Part shown: piece by piece, positions 28,301 to 31,359 of the stretch | Layout of the letters: each line of letters begins with the position of its first letter | Position numbering within the stretch: the first letter of the stretch is position 1 | NCBI GenBank assembly: GCA_028565635.1 | Contig: JAOXYB010028511.1 | Span: 1-31,359, forward strand | DNA length: 31,359 bases | Source of the DNA: Phoronis ovalis | Lineage: Eukaryota > Phoronida > Phoronidae | Direction of reading: 5' to 3' | Notes under the pieces: model-generated | What the model was told of the DNA's origin: nothing | The model's database searches: none | The model's input: only the letters and a program-made list of their open reading frames with translations | Program-made: the position numbers and the translations under genes

Positions 28301-31148
28301 CCAAACTATCAAACAAAAGCATATATTTGCCTCAGACAAATGAGTATAAGCCATTTTCTAAAAACCATATATTAACAAATTTAGTAAGTAAGTACTGACA
28401 CTTTTGTATTTTATGTTTATTCTGGAAAATTTGTGACCACAATATAATATGAATATGTGAAAGTAAAATGCTAAAAATAAATGGACTGTTTAAAGAACAA
28501 TTTTAATGTAGTTTTAATCATTTTTGAAGATATTTTTATTCACTGTACAACAATGCAAAAAGTGACATTTAAACGGGTGATCTAGAAAGGGAGAGGATAT
28601 CATGTATGTTATATTCCTGCAAACAAAATATTAAAGCTGACCATGTGACAGAAACAAACAAAACAGATTATTTTGAGAAAATTCAAATGTCACAGTCATT
28701 ACCAAACGCAAGTGTCATTCCAAATTAAAGTCATTAGATCTATCAGGTGGTTAAAATAATTTAGCTAATTATATCCAAATCAGTGCTAAAAATAAAATAT
28801 GTGACTAAATGTTAATTATTCCCTGCTTGTAGAAAATATAAATTGTAAACCCAGAACAAAATAATTACCATAACTGAATATATTAAAACCAGTCAAATGC
28901 AAAACGATGCTAAAAGAACAGCATATATAACATTATCTTGCTATCCAATCCAGAACAAAAGTATACGAAAACAAATATGTGTTAACCTGTATATGATACT
29001 TTTAGATAATTTTTTTGCAAAGTCAAGAATCAAATTTTCGATGACATTTCAACAAAAACTTAATATGTTGATGTCAGAAATGACATTCTATCTTTTATTT
29101 ATTTGGCACATTTAATTTATACTCTCAATGTAAAAAATATAAGAGTTTTTTCAGACCACTGTACATGCTTTATCAGAGGAACATGGGATCCTATAGTCTA
29201 AGTTCAGACCCTTGTATTTTTAAATTATTTTTGTTAAAAATTGAGTTTATATCCCTATATAAATTTCTATCCCTATATGCAACAATATATCTGATAATAA
29301 TATGCACTATTAATTTTAAAACAAATTTTTGACTTTTGCGAGCTTATAGTTTAAAATAATGTATTTAGTACATTTATAAGATATATACCCTAGTCTGTGT
29401 TAGAGACTAGGGATCCTATCATTGTTATTTGTAACCTTGGACATATGAGGACACCTTGTTGATATAATTGCAACTACACAAATTCAGGGGAGACAATGCT
29501 GGCTACTGATAGGTGAAGCATTCATACAATACAGGTAATTGAGCATGAAAAAAATGTTTAGGAAACTAAGTTGTAAGCTATCATTATCCTACATTATCCC
29601 ATTATAGTTCTATAAGCCCAAGATGATGTACACATTTATCAATACAATTATGATTTATTATTACACAATAATAACAAAATATTCAATTATTATTACACAA
29701 TAATAACAAATTATTCAATTATAAGCAAGTTAAACCTTAGAATTTTGTATTTTATTTGTTGAATTTAGTTCACTGTATTTACAGCCAATACCTTGCTTTG
29801 CCCCTTTTTGTGAATACAATCCTAAATTATAGTATAGGGTGCAGTCAGGAAGGTCATGACTTGGACCAAATCTGTTTATCTCTTGTGGTTAATAAATATT
29901 AAAGTCATTAACAATATAAGGCCGAGTTAGAAAAATTAACATCATATATCAATGACACCCATATTTCACATAATTCAGAAATCATGGGTGTCAAATCAAT
30001 CATGCATTATGAAAAACTCTCTACTTTCTAGATAGACAGGCATTTATCGCACCTGAAAATTACGAGAAGCAGAAAAGAGTTGTGAATTCAAGGTTGTGTT
30101 AAGCATTTCACATTTGGATTCAGAGGACTCACATTTCATAAGCTTCTAGAAAATCTGATCTTACGTGTAATCAGGTTGAATTTTTTTATTGTCTGGCTGA
30201 CCTTTTCATTCATCTACAGATGAAATTCCCGGCTACATAATCCCCTAGACACAACCCCAGCACATCAGTTACAGTATCCATTATTGCTGGTAAGTACCTA
30301 TATAGTCCCTCCCCTCTCGTCTACTGTAATCTTTCATAAACTTAATTTTTTCCATCATCTCTGACACTATATATAACCATGATTGGCATGATTAGGTGAC
30401 ACATTTAGCCTGAGCCACTTTTTCATTTTAATACCTACATTTTTATTAAATCACTTTATCAACGGAAAATTTATTTAAGCACTAAATGCAAATAGATAAG
30501 GCACTATTCTGGGACAGTTTTCTGATTAACAGTTAAATGGCTTCCAATATATTGCTCTTGAGATTATGCCTGAAGTTTTATGACCTGAAAAAATCAGCTG
30601 ACAGGGTATTACATTTCAAAACATGCAGTTCATCAAGTAGAACGTTTTGTTGACCGTATTATATTTCCTGAACAGGGCAGCAGAGCCAAACTAATTTAAT
30701 ATTTTTGGTACTTAAAGCACATGTCATAGATAGGAGTTGGATAATCACGTTTGCGTTGTAATCATTCACAAGCTCCTATCAACTCCGTCCGTTCGGGTGA
30801 CGGCGGATAAACAGTATATCAGGAGCCAAAACAGCTGACGTAGTTGGCTAGGCTACTATCAGCTCAAGTCATCCTAATCGTAAGCAGTATATAAAAGACT
30901 CTATAAAAAACGCATAAATAAGCGTAACCAAACTAACCGTTTACAAAACTACGATAAATATATTTCGACATCTTTTTGAACTAGTTTACTTAATGTGCCT
31001 GGACGCCGGGCCTGGACCGAGTGCCGCAGATACTGCATGGAAATATTATTAAACCCGTCTGTCATTTCCCATAGCCTCAAATTCCAATCTGGAAATTGAC
31101 AAAATTCACAAAAAATTAACTACCTGCGCTAACAGTCGCTTGAGCCAT
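3954..31148 (-). CDS. HNF4: Hepatocyte nuclear factor 4 (NR2A) nuclear receptor, complete gene
   Basis: Common coding exons, in transcript order: 8557-8255, 7411-7296, 6434-6285, 5863-5623, 5014-4778 and 4396-3954. They are preceded by one of the first exons at 10704-10638, 17071-17029 or 31148-31124. All have GT-AG borders and matching phases. The proximal-start protein is 518 residues (human HNF4A is about 474): N-terminal A/B region 1-54; C4 zinc-finger DNA-binding domain 55-123 with P-box CDGCKG; hinge to about 162; ligand-binding domain to about 372, with [13 protein letters not shown] (the arginine contacts the fatty acid in HNF4A) and AF-2 helix [10 protein letters not shown] domain 373-518 ending KQEVM, like the vertebrate KQEVI. 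By family it binds direct-repeat-1 sites as a homodimer and drives lipid, sugar and xenobiotic metabolism genes. The intron upstream of the common exons is very long. Confidence 0.97.
4397..4777 (-). other. HNF4 intron
   Basis: A 381-bp GT-AG intron. No repeat or other feature was recognised. Confidence 0.8.
4778..5014 (-). CDS. HNF4: HNF4 LBD exon with AF-2 helix
   Basis: Encodes residues 293-371 (proximal numbering; the first codon is split). Recognisable strings are [44 protein letters not shown] and [14 protein letters not shown], near-identical to the dimerisation helices and AF-2 of vertebrate HNF4A. The donor is a strong GTAAGTT at 4777. The acceptor GACATGCTAG has a short pyrimidine tract, but the Asp codon completes correctly across the junction. 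Confidence 0.95.
5015..5622 (-). other. HNF4 intron
   Basis: A 608-bp GT-AG intron, AT-rich, with no feature recognised. Confidence 0.8.
5623..5863 (-). CDS. HNF4: HNF4 LBD exon (ligand-pocket helices)
   Basis: Encodes residues 213-292 plus one base. It starts [15 protein letters not shown], the most diagnostic HNF4 ligand-binding-domain string, whose Arg contacts the bound fatty acid's carboxylate in HNF4A structures. It continues through [22 protein letters not shown] and LKAIVFFDP. The acceptor is TTTTACAG and the donor AG|GTAAAT. Confidence 0.96.
5864..6284 (-). other. HNF4 intron
   Basis: A 421-bp GT-AG intron with no recognised feature. Confidence 0.8.
6285..6434 (-). CDS. HNF4: HNF4 exon, start of ligand-binding domain
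   Basis: Exactly 50 codons, residues 163-212. It begins [11 protein letters not shown], aligning with ITSPVSGINGDI of vertebrate HNF4A, then [20 protein letters not shown] and ends FCELPLDDQ. Both borders are phase 0. The acceptor is AACTTTTCAG; a MITE ends only 31 bp upstream of the exon. Confidence 0.96.
6466..6627. mobile_element. MITE family A, copy 2, beside an HNF4 acceptor
   Basis: A 162-bp copy of the element at 2820-2983, with ends CGGTGTTCGCCAC (two changes from the other copies) and GGAAAACACTG. A perfect 5-bp target duplication ATTAC lies at 6461-6465 and 6628-6632. This perfect duplication defines the ends of the whole family. The insertion leaves 31 bp of original sequence before the HNF4 exon at 6434. 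Confidence 0.9.
6639..7000. repeat. two-unit tandem duplication, period about 183 bp
   Basis: Units at 6639-6821 and 6822 to about 7000 share TATCAGCCAAAG, AAATTGGAAACCAGTTT, CAGTCTGTAAACAAC and CTGAAGGTCAATTTA in the same order, with several indels and poly-T length changes. The divergence suggests it is not recent. It lies wholly inside an HNF4 intron. Confidence 0.85.
7296..7411 (-). CDS. HNF4: HNF4 hinge exon
   Basis: Encodes residues 124-162. [10 protein letters not shown] directly follows the DNA-binding domain as in HNF4A. Next comes VRRTSYDDM, equivalent to the vertebrate TRRSSYED, whose serines are a known PKA target; here the first serine is threonine. The exon ends ILSRQ. The acceptor is ATTTTGCAG and the donor CAG|GTAACA. 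Confidence 0.96.
7412..8254 (-). other. HNF4 intron
   Basis: An 843-bp GT-AG intron with a strong GTAAGTG donor at 8254. I saw no repeat or RNA gene in it. Confidence 0.8.
8255..8557 (-). CDS. HNF4: HNF4 DNA-binding-domain exon (first common exon)
   Basis: Encodes residues 23-123 (proximal numbering). A Ser/Pro/Gln-rich linker ([15 protein letters not shown]) leads into both C4 zinc fingers: [19 protein letters not shown]-box [16 protein letters not shown], then CRFSRNC and [21 protein letters not shown]. Both fingers are in one exon; from memory the vertebrate gene has an intron between them. The acceptor AAATATTTCAG at 8558 leaves a codon needing one base from the first exon. A G there makes Asp, and all three candidate first exons supply G. 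An in-frame ATG at 8546 inside the exon could also start a protein lacking any alternative N-terminus. Confidence 0.97.
8558..10637 (-). other. HNF4 intron 1, proximal segment
   Basis: About 2.1 kb of AT-rich intron between the proximal first exon and the first common exon. It contains a degenerate threefold repeat around TGCAATCCATGATGCA (9745-9995), a small 14-bp tandem repeat at about 10010-10038 and a poly-A run near 10455. No coding exon was seen. Confidence 0.7.
9745..9995. repeat. degenerate repeat, three units
   Basis: Three diverged segments spaced about 100 bp apart share a pattern GCAT-A---CTGA-T-TGCAATC-(T/A)GATGC: ending near 9782, 9876 and 9992. Poly-A/T-rich spacers separate them. 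The CATGATGCA core is best preserved in the second and third. It could be an old tandem duplication or clustered binding sites. Confidence 0.5.
10638..10704 (-). CDS. HNF4: HNF4 proximal alternative first exon (P1-like)
   Basis: ATG at 10704 opens 22 codons beginning [16 protein letters not shown] and ending LFFGE, then a G before donor GTAATT at 10637. Joined to 8557 the split codon becomes Asp and the frame runs DPSDMNLQS into the DNA-binding domain. [10 protein letters not shown] resembles the AF-1 activation region of vertebrate P1-derived HNF4A (ADYSAALDPAYTTLEF), sharing DYS followed by acidic and aromatic residues. A TTATTTTAAG stretch just upstream could also act as an acceptor, so the exon might be internal. 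Two CAGCTGA motifs lie within 220 bp upstream, at 10803 and 10920. Confidence 0.8.
13330..13560. promoter_or_regulatory. GC-richer island with E-boxes, candidate enhancer
   Basis: This stretch is clearly richer in G+C than the surrounding several kilobases. It contains CCATCGATGG-like palindromic sequence near 13353, AACGTATAACGTT near 13436, ATCACGTGTGAT (E-box CACGTG at 13489-13494) and CAGCTGA at 13544. No convincing exon is present. The regulatory call is inferred from composition and motifs. Confidence 0.35.
15803..16350 (+). mobile_element. half-site-rich transposon family B, copy 1 (+ orientation)
   Basis: Begins AGGTTGCACAGCAAGTGCAATC and aligns in inverted orientation, with many shared words, to 23390-23947. 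Similarity fades after about 16350. A TTGCAACCT at 16705-16713 might mark its far end, which would make the element about 910 bp. It is non-coding. It holds direct repeats of RGGTCA: spacing 5 at 15961-15977, spacing 2 at 15972-15985, and GGGTCAAAAGGTCA at both 16059-16072 and 16215-16228. Confidence 0.8.
17029..17071 (-). CDS. HNF4: HNF4 candidate middle alternative first exon
   Basis: ATG at 17071 opens [14 protein letters not shown] (14 codons) followed by G and a consensus donor GTGAGT at 17028. The phase and base match the acceptor at 8557 (split codon Asp). The block is less AT-rich than its flanks. The frame stays open upstream to about 17140, so the exon could be longer or internal. 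A second ATG at 17123 (ATGCCTTGTG before GTAAGC) also ends in a phase-1 G and may be an alternative donor or chance. No homologue is recognised, so the call rests on splice-site quality, phase and composition. Confidence 0.5.
18386..18532 (-). pseudogene. coding-like relic, possible macroglobulin receptor-domain fragment
   Basis: The - strand frame reads [13 protein letters not shown], then [19 protein letters not shown], and meets a GTAAGG donor at 18385 in phase 0. The frame stays open to 18314, continuing [11 protein letters not shown]. The pattern Cys-x-x-Tyr-x-Gly, then Gly-(hydrophobic)-x-Val-x-(hydrophobic) and a Gly-rich turn, recalls the C-terminal receptor-binding domain of alpha-2-macroglobulin/TEP proteins. 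This is a by-eye resemblance only. No neighbouring exons of such a gene were found. It could be a captured or decayed exon, or chance. Confidence 0.25.
18627..18737. repeat. 45-48-bp tandem repeat, about 2.4 units
   Basis: Units at 18627-18671 and 18672-18719 both begin CAGGTAAAATAAGATTTTAT and continue GTGAGTGTTATAATCA; the second has a 3-bp insertion (GCG). A partial third begins at 18720. On the + strand each unit contains CAGGTAAAAT, which looks like a splice donor, but no flanking exon was seen. Confidence 0.9.
19151..19166. repeat. poly-G run
   Basis: A run of about a dozen G residues follows GT in otherwise AT-rich intron. It is a simple repeat and could form a G-rich secondary structure. 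Confidence 0.9.
20857..20895. repeat. (AT)n microsatellite
   Basis: Alternating AT of about 22-24 bases followed by imperfect ATAT/AGATAT sequence. It is a simple repeat inside the HNF4 intron. Confidence 0.95.
22461..22606. repeat. dispersed repeat C, copy 1
   Basis: GTCTTAAAATATGGTCAGTA followed by CCCCC recurs in direct orientation at 24800. Weaker similarity (ATGGCTCT...TTTTCAACTT) continues for about 120 bp. The surroundings (22080-22900) have short C- and G-rich runs and look like old transposon sequence without recognisable ends. Confidence 0.7.
23198..23947 (-). mobile_element. half-site-rich transposon family B, copy 2 (inverted)
   Basis: A 750-bp segment starting AGGTTGCACAG and ending TTGCAACCT, i.e. 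short inverted termini. Positions 23390-23947 are the reverse complement of 15803-16350, including AGATACAATCTCAATAGATT near the end. It is non-coding and full of TGACC words; the GGGTCAAAAGGTCA element of copy 1 is retained as TGACCTTTTGACCC near 23515-23526. I found no clear target duplication. The termini point to a non-autonomous DNA transposon of unknown superfamily. Confidence 0.75.
23960..24118. mobile_element. MITE family A, copy 3 (inverted)
   Basis: A 159-bp copy in the opposite orientation to copies 1 and 2, with ends CAGTTCTCCA and TGGAGAACACTG. The flanks GTTTA (23955-23959) and TTTTA (24119-24123) agree at four of five positions, consistent with an aged 5-bp duplication. It begins only 13 bp after the end of transposon family B copy 2. 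Confidence 0.85.
24800..24920. repeat. dispersed repeat C, copy 2
   Basis: Direct, diverged copy of 22461-22606. The first 25 bases are near-identical, then similarity weakens (ATGTGGCTCT, TTTTTTATCAACTT). The two copies bracket the pair of transposons at 23198-24118. Confidence 0.65.
25793..26108. promoter_or_regulatory. cluster of four CAGCTGA motifs, candidate enhancer
   Basis: CAGCTGA occurs at 25793, 25814, 26065 and 26102, all in the same orientation. The first two are 21 bp (about two helical turns) apart around CTATATAAAA. A repeated TTTTGGGCATG is found near 25988 and 26035. No exon is seen. The regulatory role is inference from motif density. Confidence 0.3.
29655..29718. repeat. 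32-bp tandem repeat, two units
   Basis: Units 29655-29686 and 29687-29718 differ at one position; both read TTATTATTACACAATAATAA at the start and end TATTCAA. The unit is itself partly palindromic (TTATTATT...AATAATAA). It is intronic. Confidence 0.95.
30486..30540. promoter_or_regulatory. octamer, GATA and TTAAC sites near the distal first exon
   Basis: ATGCAAAT (30486-30493, POU octamer) abuts AGATAAGG (30494-30501, GATA-factor consensus), and GATTAACAGTTAAAT follows at about 30523, carrying two partial HNF1-type halves. These lie about 600 bp downstream of the distal first exon. Such short sites occur by chance; the tight grouping is the only reason to list it. Confidence 0.25.
30770..31030. 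promoter_or_regulatory. GC-richer, CpG-bearing segment with + strand TATA box
   Basis: After 14 kb of AT-rich intron, this segment has CGTCCGTTCGGGTGACGGCGG near 30787 (able to form a CCGTC/GACGG hairpin) and GACGCCGGGCCTGGACCGAGTG near 31003. TATATAAAAG near 30888 on the + strand is a canonical TATA box. It may be part of the distal HNF4 promoter region or a divergent promoter. No convincing + strand exon follows before the window ends. Confidence 0.3.
31124..31148 (-). CDS. HNF4: HNF4 distal alternative first exon (P2-like)
   Basis: ATG at 31148 opens MAQATVSA (8 codons) followed by G and donor GTAGTT at 31123. Phase and base match the acceptor at 8557, giving MAQATVSAD then PSDMNLQ. A very short N-terminus without an AF-1-like motif is what the vertebrate P2 promoter makes. 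The next 200 bp upstream have promoter-like elements (TAAATAAA, a GC box and a TCACGTGAC E-box). The full transcript would span more than 27 kb and the product would be 504 residues. The support is the junction and the promoter context, not homology. Confidence 0.6.
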
Positions 31149-31359
31149 GCTGTTTCTTCAAATTCTGTAGAATTTAAGAAGGGATTTCCCAGGAAATCCT
31201 CGGGTCAAACTTCACCAGAAATCAAACTGGACTTTCTACCCCTTTATTTAGGGGGCGGTATAACAGATCACGTGACATATATCATGTGAGTTCCTGGAAA
31301 TTTTAATTTACGTCACGACTTAGGTCATAAAAATGTATACACCGAAGTTGCTGGTACAT
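31149..31359 (-). promoter_or_regulatory. candidate distal HNF4 promoter and 5' UTR
   Basis: Reading toward the distal ATG on the - strand: TGACGTAA (CRE-like) near 31309-31316, TCACGTGA around an E-box CACGTG at 31269-31274, a GC box (GGGGGCGG on the + strand, 31251-31258), TAAATAAAGG at 31241-31250 as a TATA-like box, then GAAAGTCCA near 31228-31236, one base from the HNF4-type half-element CAAAGTCCA. The order E-box, GC box, TATA-like box, then ATG about 95 bp later is what a compact promoter would show. Use is inferred. Confidence 0.45.

Larger units (their letters stand above)
17072..31123 (-). other. HNF4 long first intron, distal segment
   Basis: About 14 kb with no confident exon. 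It holds a coding-like relic (18386-18532), a 45-bp tandem repeat (18627), a poly-G run (19152), an (AT)n tract (about 20857-20880), a repeat-rich zone (22080-22900), transposon copies (23198-24118), a CAGCTGA cluster (25793-26108) and a 32-bp tandem repeat (29655). The short open frames elsewhere look like chance. Confidence 0.6.

Noticed and set aside
30780-30850. Possible tRNA or other pol III gene in the CpG-rich hairpin region
   Set aside because: GTTCGGGTGAC is not a proper B box and no cloverleaf could be drawn.
31036-31098. Short + strand frame starting ATGGAAATATTATT after the TATA-like box
   Set aside because: Only about 20 codons with no motif and no splice donor that makes sense.
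1-31359. CRISPR arrays, operons, bacterial ribosome-binding sites, phage genes
   Set aside because: The window is eukaryotic with spliced genes; the tandem repeats found lack unique spacers.

Overview
The window is invertebrate nuclear DNA. It is AT-rich (roughly two thirds A+T), carries small exons with GT-AG introns, and is littered with short non-autonomous transposons. The nuclear receptor is nearly as close to vertebrate HNF4A as a bilaterian orthologue should be. With long introns and dispersed MITEs this suggests a non-vertebrate bilaterian. I lean to a lophotrochozoan such as a mollusc or annelid, but the phylum is a guess.

Layout. (1) 1-1213, + strand: the last two exons of a WD40 gene that looks like DCAF11/WDR23, a substrate receptor of CUL4-DDB1 ubiquitin ligases. 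The rest of the gene lies left of the window. (2) About 1214-3953: the facing 3' untranslated regions of two tail-to-tail genes, with candidate poly(A) signals only about 65-140 bp apart, a MITE and a threefold 42-bp tandem repeat. (3) 3954-8557, - strand: six exons encoding the whole common part of HNF4 (DNA-binding domain, hinge, ligand-binding domain with AF-2, and a long Met/His/Ser/Pro-rich F domain). All junctions are in phase. (4) 8558-31359: over 22 kb of non-coding DNA upstream, holding at least two and probably three alternative first exons, at 10638-10704, 17029-17071 and 31124-31148. Each starts with ATG and ends in a phase-1 G before a GT donor, so each can join the same acceptor at 8557. 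The layout resembles the vertebrate HNF4A P1/P2 system: the proximal exon has a DYS-containing AF-1-like N-terminus, while the distal one encodes only eight residues before the junction. It may have a third start between them.

The long upstream region also holds an inverted pair of transposon copies rich in AGGTCA nuclear-receptor half-sites, three copies of a second MITE family (one ending 31 bp from an HNF4 acceptor, one in the predicted 3' UTR), a cluster of equally oriented CAGCTGA motifs, two TCACGTG E-boxes, several tandem repeats, and a coding-like relic near 18.4 kb.

How the parts work together: HNF4 is a fatty-acid-binding transcription factor of gut, liver-like and excretory tissues. 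Alternative first exons would swap only the N-terminal activation region and leave DNA binding and ligand binding unchanged. DCAF11 shows no functional link to HNF4; the two are only convergent neighbours.
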